Shown here: one piece after another, positions 51,544 to 62,279 of the stretch
Position numbering within the stretch: position 1 is the stretch's first letter
Layout: each line of letters begins with the position of its first letter
Assembly: GCA_938045545.1 (NCBI GenBank)
Contig: CALIBN010000015.1
Span: forward strand, 1-64,000
Source: an uncultured archaeon
Lineage (GTDB): Archaea > Thermoproteota > EX4484-205 > JAAOZP01
DNA length: 64,000 nucleotides
Direction: 5' to 3'
The notes under the pieces: model-generated
The model's input: only the letters and a program-made list of their open reading frames with translations
Told to the model about the DNA's origin: nothing
Database searches by the model: none
Position numbers and translations under genes: made by a program

Positions 51544-52698
51544 TTACAATGGTATTAACAGGAGGTTTGAAAAAATTATTACAAGCCCCCCGATGAAAAA
51601 AGGCAAGTTTATATTTATAGAACCAGTGCATCCCGCTAAGTAGGGGCCTATAATGTTCCCCAAGGAGCTTATAAAGTTGACTACATTAAAGTCTCTCCCC
51701 CTAGTTTCATCGTTACAGTATTTTTGAACAAGGTAGCTTCTAAGAGGGAGCCATACTGAAGCGCCTGCAGGATCGTGCAGAAGCCATAGGGCTGCGGAAG
51801 TGGTGAAATCACCTGGCACAGTGGCCAGGGATGTGAAAACCCCCTGTATGCATGTGAAAAGGATGAGGGAGGACTTGTGTGAAAACTTTTTCAATCCTGT
51901 TACAATCCTGCTGCTGAACAACATGGGTATTCCCAGGCTAAGCCTGTGAACAGTCATCAGGATTGAAAGCGTTTCCGGTGGCAACGAGAATTTCTTTGAA
52001 AAGAACATGGGTGTGATGAAGGAGTGTGTGGCAGAACCTCCGATCGTCACCACTAGACCGGAGACAGCCATTATCATAAGCCCCCTGTTTAAACCCTTGC
52101 CAACACGCTTTTCCCCGAGGTTTTTAGCGGCACGCCTTGCTGCCGGAACCTCTTGCTCAGGGAAGAAGAACACTATTGCTAAGAAACCTATTAATTGAAG
52201 AAGCCCCGAGAAAACAAGTGGAAGCCGGTAACCATAAGTGCTGATGAACAGTCCGGCGGATGCAAGGCCCAACGCCTGAGAGGTGAATTCGAGCCCTGAA
52301 ACCCTTGAATAAGATGCAATGAAGCCCCTGCGATCCTGTTCATAGACCATGGTTGCGAAAACAGCATTTCGGATTGCGACCGCCGAGTCGAAAAGAATTT
52401 TGACGAGAACCATTACACCCACCGATTCGAATTGAGGTGTGAAGAAGTAGGAGAGCCCAGCAAGCAGCGAAGCAAGCGCCATGAAGACTTTTCTACCATA
52501 CTTGTCCGATTTAGCGCCGAGAAAGATGCTTAGGAAAGCGATGAATATTGCTGAAGCTGTGAACACATATCCAATCTCCATAAGCGAGATAGAAACATGA
52601 TCCATGTAGAGGGGAAAAATGATCTCGTAAAGCCCGAAGGAGAAGCCGAAGAGCCATGTAGATACGACGAGCGCGGGGAGCCCTTTTCCGTTCAGCAT
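51544..52698 (-). CDS. Major facilitator superfamily transporter
   Basis: About 12 TM segments, GAKSDKYGRKVFMALASLLAG loop motif. Confidence 0.92.
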   Translation of the reverse strand: MLNGKGLPALVVSTWLFGFSFGLYEIIFPLYMDHVSISLMEIGYVFTASAIFIAFLSIFLGAKSDKYGRKVFMALASLLAGLSYFFTPQFESVGVMVLVKILFDSAVAIRNAVFATMVYEQDRRGFIASYSRVSGLEFTSQALGLASAGLFISTYGYRLPLVFSGLLQLIGFLAIVFFFPEQEVPAARRAAKNLGEKRVGKGLNRGLMIMAVSGLVVTIGGSATHSFITPMFFSKKFSLPPETLSILMTVHRLSLGIPMLFSSRIVTGLKKFSHKSSLILFTCIQGVFTSLATVPGDFTTSAALWLLHDPAGASVWLPLRSYLVQKYCNDETRGRDFNVVNFISSLGNIIGPYLAGCTGSININLPFFIGGLVIIFSNLLLIPL

Positions 52699-52776
52699 GT
52701 GTTACCGGCCGTTAGACAAGAGGCTTATAAGCATTAACATCATTAAAGTTTTTAAGCAACCTTTCAAATAGTAAAC

Positions 52777-53325
52777 ATGGCTAAACGTAGCATAAGTATG
52801 AAATATTTTACTGAACCCGGGCCAGAGAATACTGGTAAAGTGATAAAGGCGGTTGCCGAGAGAATTAGAAAAGGAGGCTTGACGAAGGTTGTTGTTGCAA
52901 GCACCTCGGGTAGGACAGGAGTCAGATTTGCAAGGGCGTTGAAAGGTAAGGCGCAGGTTGTTGCCGTTTCCCATGAGAAGATGGATCAGAAGCTTAAGGG
53001 GAAGATAAGCAGTCTGGGGGGAATCGCTGAGGACGGTACGCATCTGCCGCTTCATGGAAGGGGGATGGATAAGGTTAGGGACACGTTCTACACTCTTGGA
53101 CAAGGATTTAAAGTGGCTTTAGAGGTTATTCTAATTGCTGCTGACAAGGGGCTTGTTAAACCGTATGAGGACGTTATAGGCATAGGCGGAAGCGGCGAAG
53201 GGGCTGACACGGCAGTGGTGGCGAGGGCAACACCAACCAGGGAGATTTTCAGCAGCGATAAGTCTAAGAGGCTTGAAGTGAGAGAAATAATCTGCATGCC
53301 TCTGAAAAAGAAGTGGTGGGATTAA
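52777..53325 (+). CDS. Stand-alone pyruvate kinase alpha/beta (C-terminal) domain protein
   Basis: MKYFTEPGPENTGKVIKAVAERIRKGGLTKVVVASTSGRTGVRFARAL, GIGGSGEGADTAVVARA. Confidence 0.88.
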   Translation: MAKRSISMKYFTEPGPENTGKVIKAVAERIRKGGLTKVVVASTSGRTGVRFARALKGKAQVVAVSHEKMDQKLKGKISSLGGIAEDGTHLPLHGRGMDKVRDTFYTLGQGFKVALEVILIAADKGLVKPYEDVIGIGGSGEGADTAVVARATPTREIFSSDKSKRLEVREIICMPLKKKWWD

Positions 53326-53691
53326 GCGTTACTGGACAGGGCATAAGGCTGGAAAACAAAAACCATCTTTTTTATCAAATATTAGGTAAAATATCATTAT
53401 AAGCTAGGCGAATGCTTAAGAGTAACCTTTGCTTCAGAGTTCACTTTCCCCAGCATGTGGCTTCTCATAATGTAGCGTGCACTTACAGAAGTAAATTTCG
53501 AAGAAGACGTACTGATTTCTAGAGAATTTCGCAACTTTTTGAAAACAGCCACTGAGGCGCGCGAAGAGGAAAGATTTCAAAATTTTAGCAAGAAACCAGT
53601 TATGAAATTTAATAGTTTGTACATGCGAGCAGGCTCGAATCCTAAAGACTTATATCAAAGAAACAATTCCCCTGACCGGTGATAAACAAGT

Positions 53692-55098
53692 TTGAAACTC
53701 CATTATAGGCCTGCTGACGGGTTCTTCGGCGACGCCATACCTTTCTACTGGAGAGGAGTCTACCACGTTTTTTACTTGAAGACAACCCGGGAAAAAGGAG
53801 ATCGTCTTCTTTGGGCACATATCGCTTCAAACGATTTAATACACTGGAACGAAATGCCGGATGCAATTCTGCCCGGTGAAAAAGATGCGCCTGACAGCGG
53901 AGGATGCTGGACAGGATCCGTTATAGAGAAGGATAATGTTTTTCACATGTTTTATACTGGATGGAACCCGAGCGCACACTTTCCACAAACGATTTGCCAC
54001 GCTGTCAGCAGCGACTTAATACATTGGAAGAAGGATGAACGTAATCCGATTCTTGTGCCTGATGAACGTTGGTATGGAAAAGCCGACTGGAGAGACCCAT
54101 TCGTGTTCTGGAATGCAGAAGAGAAGCGTTACTTCATGCTGATTTGTGCAACTATTAAAGGTGGACCCGCGGCAAAGAGAGGATGCATCGGACTTGCTAA
54201 ATCCCGGGACTTGGAAAAATGGGAATGCCACCCGCCTTTCTACGCGCCGAATTTTTGCGGTCCAATGGAATGCCCTGATTTATTCAAGCTAGACGGGTAC
54301 TGGTATCTGGTTTTCTCGGAGTTCACTGAAAAAATGCAGACGCATTATCGTGTGGCCGATGATTTGAAAGGCCCTTGGCGGGTAGCAAAATCGGAGGTTT
54401 TCAACGGACAGCGCTTTTATGCTGCGAAGACGGCTGGAGACGGAATAAGGAGATTCTTATTCGGCTGGATACCGACGAGAGAGAATGAGAGTGACGAAGG
54501 TAAATGGCAATGGGGTGGACATTTAGCTATTCCCCATGAATTGAAAGTAGAGGTGGACAGGAGTCTTTCCGTACGGTGTCCAGAAGAAGTTGTCAACATG
54601 TTTCAGTTCAAAGACTTAGACATAGGGAAAAGTGTCTCGAGTAATCTTGGGAAATGGGTGTTTCAAGAAAACGGTGTCTATGGAGAACGTGTAGACGGGC
54701 TTGCCTACGCCACCATATCCGGCTTGAAAAACAATTTCGCACTGAAAGGCTATGTTTCCTTCCAGCCGGGTACTCGCTCATTCGGGCTGCTCATCCGAAC
54801 CAGTGTTGATTTCTCCTTTGGCTATATACTTGAGTTTGAACCGGTTAGGAACAGAGTAATATTTGACCGTTTCCCAAGAGCAGGTGATGCGGCGCCACTC
54901 GCCGAGTGTCCAATATATCTCGCACCAGATAAATCGATGCCATTCCTTATATTCGTTGAAAACAGCATCGTAGAAGCGTTTATTGATAAACGTGTTGCAC
55001 TATCTTGTCGAGCCTACGGAGGCCACGGTGAGCCAGCAGGTCTTTTCATAATCGAGGGTGCAGCAAGATATGAGAAAATACAGTTTGCTGAATTTTAG
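53692..55098 (+). CDS. GH32-like glycoside hydrolase (beta-fructosidase superfamily)
   Basis: GFFGDAIPFYWRGVYHVFYLK, CWTGSVIEKDNVFHMFYTG, WRDPFVFWN, MECPDLFKLDGYWYLVFSE motifs plus C-terminal beta-sandwich. Confidence 0.88.
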   Translation: MKLHYRPADGFFGDAIPFYWRGVYHVFYLKTTREKGDRLLWAHIASNDLIHWNEMPDAILPGEKDAPDSGGCWTGSVIEKDNVFHMFYTGWNPSAHFPQTICHAVSSDLIHWKKDERNPILVPDERWYGKADWRDPFVFWNAEEKRYFMLICATIKGGPAAKRGCIGLAKSRDLEKWECHPPFYAPNFCGPMECPDLFKLDGYWYLVFSEFTEKMQTHYRVADDLKGPWRVAKSEVFNGQRFYAAKTAGDGIRRFLFGWIPTRENESDEGKWQWGGHLAIPHELKVEVDRSLSVRCPEEVVNMFQFKDLDIGKSVSSNLGKWVFQENGVYGERVDGLAYATISGLKNNFALKGYVSFQPGTRSFGLLIRTSVDFSFGYILEFEPVRNRVIFDRFPRAGDAAPLAECPIYLAPDKSMPFLIFVENSIVEAFIDKRVALSCRAYGGHGEPAGLFIIEGAARYEKIQFAEF

Positions 55099-55590
55099 CA
55101 CACGCTATAGCACGCGCTGGAACATGCAGGATAAACGAATTGTTCGTAAAGCTGTAAGCAACCACTCGCTAGGTGTTGAGCAGGCCAACTTCATGCTCAG
55201 CCTCCCCCTTGTTTTCAATTGTAGCCGTCGAAAATTTTTTGGTCCCTTAATTCTCCATTTTTTGAAAAAGTTGCTTCATGAGCATCCACGAGTTTAATAA
55301 GAGCATTTAGCACGCACGTAGTATGCACTTTAAATAATCTGCATGCCGCTAAAGAAGAAATGGTGAGATTGAACCAATAAAGGAAGTGGCTTAGGGCTTT
55401 TTTCTCTGAACATGTTCCAGATAAGAAAAAGACTGCCGTCTTGTATAAACCCTTGTAAATCAGGTTGCGCGATGGAGCTGACTTAACACGGCGTTAACCC
55501 GCGGGATGAAGCTTTAGGCTAGGGATCAGAAGCCTCATACTTAAATATTAGGAGTTAAAAATCCCGTTCTAGGCTAGGTGGGGTTTAGAG

Positions 55591-56265
55591 ATGGTTAGGA
55601 AGCTGCCGGATAGATTTCTTAAGTGGGCTTACTTTGACAGGGTTCGCTTCATCAAGTCAATCCTAAACGCTGAAAAAATGGATAAGGTGATGTTCCTTAT
55701 AGAGTCGACGAGGCATAACCCGGCTCTCTGCACAGCCCGCGTCAAGAATAATAAAATATTTTTGAACGCGAAGATCGTTGGCGCCGGCTTTGTTCCTAGG
55801 CAAAGTTTCCTCGAGGACGCTATTAGAGAGCTGTGGTCTCACGTGGAAACCGGGGGTTCAATTACCAGTGAGGAGTATGCTAAAAATGGGCTTCAAATTT
55901 TGCTGAGACACCTCTATTTTGAGGATGAGAAAGAGGCGAACCATAGAGTCGACTTTACTAAAATAGCATCTCTTGAAATTAGTGTGAGAATAGCGTGGTC
56001 ATCTAAGCACACATGGGAGAATATTCAGAGCTGTAGACAGGCAGTCATGCTTTACTATATGCCTCCTAACACGAGTTTCGAAGTTAGAGGTGAACTCGAC
56101 GTATTGACCGAAGGAAAATATTTCGAATTCGTTAATTTAGCTCATGATGCATTTCACTACACTCCTAGTGAAAAAAGAGCCTTTAAGCCATGTTACATCT
56201 TGAACGTCGAAGAGGTTTACGATAACAGTGCTACGGAGGAGGGTTTCGGCCGCCTTTTAGAATAG
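55591..56265 (+). CDS. Hypothetical protein
   Basis: Intact 224-aa ORF in non-coding context on the other strand; no family recognised with confidence. Confidence 0.5.
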   Translation: MVRKLPDRFLKWAYFDRVRFIKSILNAEKMDKVMFLIESTRHNPALCTARVKNNKIFLNAKIVGAGFVPRQSFLEDAIRELWSHVETGGSITSEEYAKNGLQILLRHLYFEDEKEANHRVDFTKIASLEISVRIAWSSKHTWENIQSCRQAVMLYYMPPNTSFEVRGELDVLTEGKYFEFVNLAHDAFHYTPSEKRAFKPCYILNVEEVYDNSATEEGFGRLLE

Positions 56266-56369
56266 ATGGTATAAAAGCGTTTAAACTGATGCTTCTAAGA
56301 ATCCTCATCGCCTAAAGGAAAACCTATTTCTCTACAACTAGGTAGTGTGGATGCTGGAGGCAACTCACG

Positions 56370-57698
56370 TCAGGATAATTGACGCATCATCTTGGCTTCA
56401 GAGTTAACCCTACGCCAGTAGAGCTCAAACAATATGCCTGAAGACTTAGGCCTTATTTCTCTGATAAAGCTCTCTTCGAGCCTCAATGATTCTTCGAAGG
56501 CCTTGATTGTGATATTTTTCAAGTCCTCTAGAGATGCTTTACCATCAAGAAATTCTAATCTCAGTTCCTCGGCCCTAGAGTATAGCCGAGCCTCTAAAGA
56601 CTCTATCTTTTTACATATCTTTGGAAAGTATTCTTTAAAGGAGCCCAGTATTCTCCTGCTTAACTTCTCATGTAGCCACCAGATTGAATTGGAGTCGTAA
56701 AGCCTATCCGGCGTTAGTTTCAAATCAGGTAGACCAGCCTCGATGAAGACCGGTTTGTAAACACTTATGCAGGGAGTGGATGTTGCAGTAAACCAGTGGA
56801 TCGGTAGTTTTTCGAAAAGCTGGCCAACGTAGGAGGCTGCAGTCTGAGAAGGCCTCGTAAGACCCCCTGCATGCATACAGATGTCCCTCATAGATCCTTT
56901 CGGCGGTGTAAAGTTTTCACCAAGCGTATGGCTCCTCATAATATTCTTAACTAGATAAACATCTATCTCACCCATATTTCGCTCTAAACATCCTTGTGTA
57001 TACGCATGCCTCTCCCTGCCCCTGGCGAACCGAGAGTAAAACCAGTCTGAATAGCATTTTGAGAAATCAAAATCCTTATCGTCCTTGCACCAGCCTTTCT
57101 CAACAGCATGTTCAACAATGTTTTTAGAAGCCAGGTCCCACTTGTTTTTAATGGTTAAAGCGTTGGAAATACTCCTTACGTTCTTTACTTTCTCAGCAAC
57201 CCAGTATTTCCCAGCGGTCTCTAAGACCCATGCTTCCCTAGGATCAGCTATTATGAAGGAGTTATGGTAATACGTTTTGCTTTTAAACCCACAGTTACCG
57301 CCTTGGCCGAATTCCTCCAAGTATTCAACTATCAGCATAAGGGCTTCGTACGAGTCTCTGCATCTTTCCAAGGCCAGCCTTACCAAATCCATCCCGGTTA
57401 AGCCCTTCTCCAGCCTACCCTCTCTCGTGAACACTGCCTCGTTTCCAATGGCCAACCCGAACTCGTTAACACCCATTTCAGCGCCCCACATCCAGACTGG
57501 CCTTGAAATCAGCACAGCATACGTTTGCTTTACCTGCGGAACCCTGATGTAAGTACAGTCCAAGAACTCCTCGTCATGCTCCATTCTAGGATGGAACTCC
57601 AACGCTTGAGGCTCGTTCGGCTCCCTGTCACTGTTCTTAGCGAAAATCGTAACTCCCTCCTTAGTCGAGTTCCTAAGCGCTACTAAAGTGTCGCACAT
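56370..57698 (-). CDS. C69-family dipeptidase/secernin-like protein
   Basis: N-terminal MCDTLVAL nucleophile Cys, TIFAKNSDREPNEPQALEFHP, MWGAEMGVNEFGLAIGNEAVFTR. Confidence 0.9.
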   Translation of the reverse strand: MCDTLVALRNSTKEGVTIFAKNSDREPNEPQALEFHPRMEHDEEFLDCTYIRVPQVKQTYAVLISRPVWMWGAEMGVNEFGLAIGNEAVFTREGRLEKGLTGMDLVRLALERCRDSYEALMLIVEYLEEFGQGGNCGFKSKTYYHNSFIIADPREAWVLETAGKYWVAEKVKNVRSISNALTIKNKWDLASKNIVEHAVEKGWCKDDKDFDFSKCYSDWFYSRFARGRERHAYTQGCLERNMGEIDVYLVKNIMRSHTLGENFTPPKGSMRDICMHAGGLTRPSQTAASYVGQLFEKLPIHWFTATSTPCISVYKPVFIEAGLPDLKLTPDRLYDSNSIWWLHEKLSRRILGSFKEYFPKICKKIESLEARLYSRAEELRLEFLDGKASLEDLKNITIKAFEESLRLEESFIREIRPKSSGILFELYWRRVNSEAKMMRQLS

Positions 57699-57796
57699 GC
57701 TTTTAGTTGGACTCGTTAAGGGAAAATAAACTTTTATCCAGATTTCTGGGAATTGTTTAAAATTTTAACATGGAGAAGGGCTGCCCGCAGACATTA

Positions 57797-58795
57797 TCAG
57801 CGAGCCATTGAAGCCTCCAGGATTTTTGGGCATAACGGATCAGGATTGTTGAACGACCCGTAAAGCCTGTATGATCTGGCGTAGCATCCTCCTCTACAAG
57901 TCTCGATCAAAGGACAGTCTGGACACGTGTTACTCTCCATGATCTCCAAGATAACTCTGCTTGAACACAGCTCCCGCCATGCTTCCGAAAGACTCTTTCT
58001 GCGAACATTTGAAACAACAATGTCGAGAGTATCGCAGAGAAGCACTTCCCCTCCGGGACCGATATCCATGTTCCTCTCAACCCTGCAAGAGTCCCATGAA
58101 ACGTAGCGTGAGCTTACTATCAGGCTGGCGAACGGCATACACCATAGAGTAGTAAGGAAGCCCAGCTCATCAGCCGCCTCACAGGCCAAGCGTAAAGCCT
58201 TAATGCAGGAGTAAGCGTCAGCATGCCAATCCTTGTCTGCAGCCCTCCCAAAAGGCATTACTGGGAGCAGTACCGCAGATGAGGCTCTCAGTCTCTCTGC
58301 AAGCCGCACAAAGTCTCCAGCCTCATTGGCGTTCAGCCGGGAAATGGAGAAGATAGGTGTGAAACTAACTTCCTCCTCCTTGAGAACCCTTATGTTCCGC
58401 ATTAAAACATCCCAAGCTCCTGGGCCGCGCACGGCCTCATGCGTATTCTTAACCGCACCGTCTATGCTCGTGAAAACACGGATCCCAAGCGAGCTCAGCC
58501 TCCTTGCTTTATCCCGGGTTATTTCAGATAGGTTTGTAAAAAGAGAGACGTTGAGCCCATTGCTCGCGGCGGCAAGTATTTCGAAAATACCCTCTCTTAG
58601 AAGTGGTTCTCCACCTGTTAAATGAAGGTTTTTAACACCCATTTCACAGGCTTCCTCCACCAGTTTTAAAACTCGGTCCTTGCCGAGTTCACTGCTCCAT
58701 GGACGGGAGGAAACGTAGCAATGCTCGCATCTAAAGTTGCACTTTGCCGTAAGCAGCCATGTTACGTACTCCGGAGGCCTTGGAATCGGGCTCAT
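57797..58795 (-). CDS. Radical SAM/SPASM domain protein
   Basis: LTAKCNFRCEHCYVSSRPW, HLTGGEPLLREGI, SPASM cysteines NTCPDCPLIETCRGGCYARSY. Confidence 0.93.
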   Translation of the reverse strand: MSPIPRPPEYVTWLLTAKCNFRCEHCYVSSRPWSSELGKDRVLKLVEEACEMGVKNLHLTGGEPLLREGIFEILAAASNGLNVSLFTNLSEITRDKARRLSSLGIRVFTSIDGAVKNTHEAVRGPGAWDVLMRNIRVLKEEEVSFTPIFSISRLNANEAGDFVRLAERLRASSAVLLPVMPFGRAADKDWHADAYSCIKALRLACEAADELGFLTTLWCMPFASLIVSSRYVSWDSCRVERNMDIGPGGEVLLCDTLDIVVSNVRRKSLSEAWRELCSSRVILEIMESNTCPDCPLIETCRGGCYARSYRLYGSFNNPDPLCPKILEASMAR

Positions 58796-59127
58796 AGTCT
58801 CACCTGAGAATTTTTTTGAAAGTTACAGTCGGCAATGGTGAAAAATTGGGGTATTAATGCGTTGCCGTGAAAAGAGTCCCACGTCAACCATTATGGGAGG
58901 GTTGTGGGAATAACCTTATATTGCGATTCGCCATATCCCAAGTCGGCTAAGCTTACTGTCGAAGAACGCATTTTTTAGCAGCAGTGCAACTTCTACGGTG
59001 GGAGGCGAGAGGAGCAAAGGATACTTCTATCTTAGAAGGAGCCCCGCCGCGAAGAGATTAAAGACGGGAGAAGACACTTCGCATAAGTGCCACTGGCTTC
59101 CAGCCGCGGGAGCGTAAAAAACTTATA

Positions 59128-59976
59128 TTGATGCAGAATCACCCGCCCCATGTGAACGTGGCTGAAGCCATAAGCCTCACCCTTATCGCTTTCGCATCGA
59201 CAACACTGCTTTCAGCCGTCGGGTTGGCAGGTGGCGTGCTAATAGTCCCCGTCTTGGTCCTGCTTTTCGGGCTGGAGTCAAGATATGCTGCAGGCACGGG
59301 TGTTTTCGCAATAATATTCGGAATATTCTCAGCCGCATTCACGTATTTCAGGCAGAGGAGGGTCGACGTGAAGCTCGCCCTGCTCTTCGACACGCTGGAC
59401 ATACTTGGCGTGGTGGCAGGAGCATACTTAGTGGTTATCTTACCATCCAGGGTCACAGCTCTCCTCATGGGTGGTTTTCTACTATTTTCAGCGTGGAGGC
59501 TTTGGGCGGGCAGTGTTAAGGAGGCGATAAACGTTGAAAGGAAGAGCCGGGGGATATCTGTTAAGCGTCGTCTGACAGACAGGGATGGAAACGTCTATGA
59601 GTATGAGCTTGGCGTTCCGGAGCTCGCCTTATCACAGCTTGCAAGCATCTTAAGCGGGGTTGCCACAGGCCTGTTCGGAATAGGAGGGGGAGCGGTTGAT
59701 ACTACTATGATGATGCTGATCGGAGTCCCACCCCACGTAGCTGTAGCCACATCGGTTTTCGGAATGACGATAACGAAGATCACGGGTGTCATCTCGCATC
59801 TCGCATTGGGAAATGTTTTACTGGAATACGGCGTGCCGCTAGCCGTCGGAGCAACGGTGGGAGGGCAGCTTGGCCCAAGGATTTCTAGGAGGCTCCGGCC
59901 TCTGATGCTGAGGAAGGCTTTAAGCATAGTCGTCCTCCTCGTGGGTCTCAGAATGGCAACCCTATGGTTTGAATGA
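59128..59976 (+). CDS. TauE/SafE (TSUP) family membrane transporter
   Basis: TTLLSAVGLAGGVLIVPVLVLLFG and repeat ILSGVATGLFGIGGGAVDTTMMMLIG. Confidence 0.92.
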   Translation: MMQNHPPHVNVAEAISLTLIAFASTTLLSAVGLAGGVLIVPVLVLLFGLESRYAAGTGVFAIIFGIFSAAFTYFRQRRVDVKLALLFDTLDILGVVAGAYLVVILPSRVTALLMGGFLLFSAWRLWAGSVKEAINVERKSRGISVKRRLTDRDGNVYEYELGVPELALSQLASILSGVATGLFGIGGGAVDTTMMMLIGVPPHVAVATSVFGMTITKITGVISHLALGNVLLEYGVPLAVGATVGGQLGPRISRRLRPLMLRKALSIVVLLVGLRMATLWFE

Positions 59977-59989
59977 GCTGAAAAACGTT

Positions 59990-61054
59990 TCAACCATTGC
60001 ATTCACCGTAATAATTCATGAAGTCCTCGAACGCTGTGCAGACTGCGTCTATGTTTTCAAGCGGAACATCCGCGTGGATCTCGGAATACATCATTAAGCC
60101 GCCTTTCTCAGAACCCAGTTTGACAACAGCCTCCTGTATATGGCTCCTGATTTTTTCAGGACTGCCAAAGGGCACTATGAGCTGCCGGTCTATGTCTAGG
60201 TCGATGCAAACCCTTCCCTTAATCTTCTCCCTTATATTGTCTATCCCGTTAACCCTATCCTGAATGTTTAAAACTGAAACCCCGGCTTCAATCAGGGCAT
60301 CCGCCACCTCCATTATGTGACCGTCAGTATGCAGGTAAACCCTTATTCCTGATCTCCTAACCCTCTGGAATATCTTTCTGTATGAGGGGTAGATGAACCT
60401 TCTGAAGGTCTTGACGCTGACAGGCATCCTGTCTTGAAGACCCAGGTCATCCCCGAAGGAAACCATGTCAACCTTGAGCCTGATGAGCCTCTCGACCAGG
60501 GCTAGATTATAGTCAGTCAGCATCTCTATTAGTTTTTCAAGCTGACCGGTGTTTCTAACGAAGTCAATCATTAGGTTTTCAAAGCCCCGAAGATAATAGA
60601 GTCTTTGAAAGAAGAAGCCGTGAGGCATGCTTCCGACCACGATATCATCAGTGTTTCTCGCTCTATCTATCCTCTCCTCAATCGCGTCCCAAGGGTCTAC
60701 TCCACCACCCTCCTGAACAATGCCTCTCTCCGGGTCTGGCAGACTGTAGTGCACTAGGTCAGCCCAATCCTCCAAAGGATGTTTCACAACCTGCCCCTGG
60801 AGTCCGCTTATATTGAACCTCCACAAGCATCCGAAGGCATCTAGAACCTCTCTCCCCCTGACCCTGGCTCCGAAATCATTGAAGTTAACACTCCCTCTTT
60901 TAAAATCTGGGAAAAGCCTAGTATGCTTGGCAAGCAGGTCCTCAAGCTTCTCTCTATACTTGTTCCAAGCTGTTGGGAAAACTCCTAGCCTACAAGGGAT
61001 CCATCCGCAGCCATTCATGTCTATGACTCTAAGCTTCTTCTCCCTGATGCTCAA
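59990..61054 (-). CDS. URO-D/MtaA superfamily protein
   Basis: VDMVSFGDDLGLQDRMPVSVKTFRRFIYPSYRKIFQRVRRSGIRVYLHTDGHI. Confidence 0.88.
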   Translation of the reverse strand: MSIREKKLRVIDMNGCGWIPCRLGVFPTAWNKYREKLEDLLAKHTRLFPDFKRGSVNFNDFGARVRGREVLDAFGCLWRFNISGLQGQVVKHPLEDWADLVHYSLPDPERGIVQEGGGVDPWDAIEERIDRARNTDDIVVGSMPHGFFFQRLYYLRGFENLMIDFVRNTGQLEKLIEMLTDYNLALVERLIRLKVDMVSFGDDLGLQDRMPVSVKTFRRFIYPSYRKIFQRVRRSGIRVYLHTDGHIMEVADALIEAGVSVLNIQDRVNGIDNIREKIKGRVCIDLDIDRQLIVPFGSPEKIRSHIQEAVVKLGSEKGGLMMYSEIHADVPLENIDAVCTAFEDFMNYYGECNG

Positions 61055-61158
61055 AACTAAGAATACGGGTTTTCAATCAAGCTTTAAACCTTACTTACAA
61101 CTCGTACGCTTCGCCTAAGGCTAAAAACTTAAGTATTATCTGGAAACCCTGAGGAAAC

Positions 61159-62268
61159 GTGTTGAGAAACCCGGATATAACCAGGCTGCTTAAAGTCCTT
61201 CTGAGAGAGGGAGAGCCCGATAGAGTGCCCTTCTACGAGCATTTTGTAGACAACGAGGTTATTGAGGCTTTAACCGGTAAGCCGGTGTCTAAGGCTTTAG
61301 CCGAAGGAGGCTTAAGCTCAGAGAAATACCTGGATATCCTGGTTGACTTTTATGCCAGGCTTGGATACGACTATGTTCCAATGGAGGTTCCCCCCAAACT
61401 TCCTAGGACGAACATTCTTCAGACGAACGATGTTGCTTATCTTTCCCGTGGGAAAAGGACTTGGGAGGATGAGAACAGGGGTGTGATTGAGACAATCGAG
61501 GATTTTGAAAAATATCCTTGGCCTAACGCGGATGAGGCGCTGGATTTTTCAGTATTTGAAAGGCTGAGGAGGAAACTGCCTGAAGGCATGGGTGTTGTTG
61601 GAGGCGTTGCAGGAGGGTTCTTCGAGCATGCGAGCTGGCTTATGGGGCTTGGAAAACTCTGTAGGGCTGTGCACCTAGACAGGAGGCTTGTTGAAAAAAT
61701 GTTCAGCAGGGTCTCCTCGCTCATTCTTGCTTTAGATGAGACAATAGTTAGAGAGGGGTTTGTTGATGCTCTTAGAATGGGTGACGACTTGGGCTATAAG
61801 ACAGGCACATTCCTGGCGCCTAGGATTCTGAGGGAATACGTTTTCCCAAACTACAGGAGGCTGGCCGATTTGGCACATGGGCGGGGGCTTCCCTTCATAA
61901 TACATTCCTGTGGAAACCTGTATACTCCTGATGAAACTGGGAGAACAGTGATGGACGACCTTGTAGAGAGCGTCAGGATAGATGCCAAACATTCTTTCGA
62001 GGACAACATAATGCCGGTATACGAGGTTAAGGAGAAGTATAGGGGGAAGATAGCGGTTTTGGGCGGTGTAGATATGAATAAGCTTGTTCAACTGCCGGAG
62101 AAAAACCTAAGGGAGCATGTTAGGCTAATAATTAAGAAGTGTGCGCCGGGAGGCGCCTATGCTCTAGGCTCTGGAAACACGATAGCTAACTATGTGCCTT
62201 TAGAAAACTATCTCGCGATGCTTGACGAAGGCTTTAGAAGAGGAACATACCCGATAGAGATAAGTTGA
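61159..62268 (+). CDS. URO-D/MtaA superfamily protein with HxC...C motif
   Basis: EGEPDRVPFYEHFVD, MGDDLGYKTGTFLAPRILREYVFPNYRRLADLAHGRGLPFIIHSCGN...IIKKCAPGGAYALGSGNTI. Confidence 0.9.
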   Translation: MLRNPDITRLLKVLLREGEPDRVPFYEHFVDNEVIEALTGKPVSKALAEGGLSSEKYLDILVDFYARLGYDYVPMEVPPKLPRTNILQTNDVAYLSRGKRTWEDENRGVIETIEDFEKYPWPNADEALDFSVFERLRRKLPEGMGVVGGVAGGFFEHASWLMGLGKLCRAVHLDRRLVEKMFSRVSSLILALDETIVREGFVDALRMGDDLGYKTGTFLAPRILREYVFPNYRRLADLAHGRGLPFIIHSCGNLYTPDETGRTVMDDLVESVRIDAKHSFEDNIMPVYEVKEKYRGKIAVLGGVDMNKLVQLPEKNLREHVRLIIKKCAPGGAYALGSGNTIANYVPLENYLAMLDEGFRRGTYPIEIS

Positions 62269-62279
62269 GAAACATGCTA

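Noticed and set aside
55058-55297. 79-aa plus-strand ORF after GH32
   Set aside because: Overlaps the GH32 end out of frame and has no recognisable motif.
58900-59127. Possible small gene or tRNA in the gap before the TSUP transporter
   Set aside because: No tRNA fold; a short coding-looking stretch (YFYLRRSPAAKRLKTGEDTSHKCHWLPAAGA) lacks a recognisable family or clear start.
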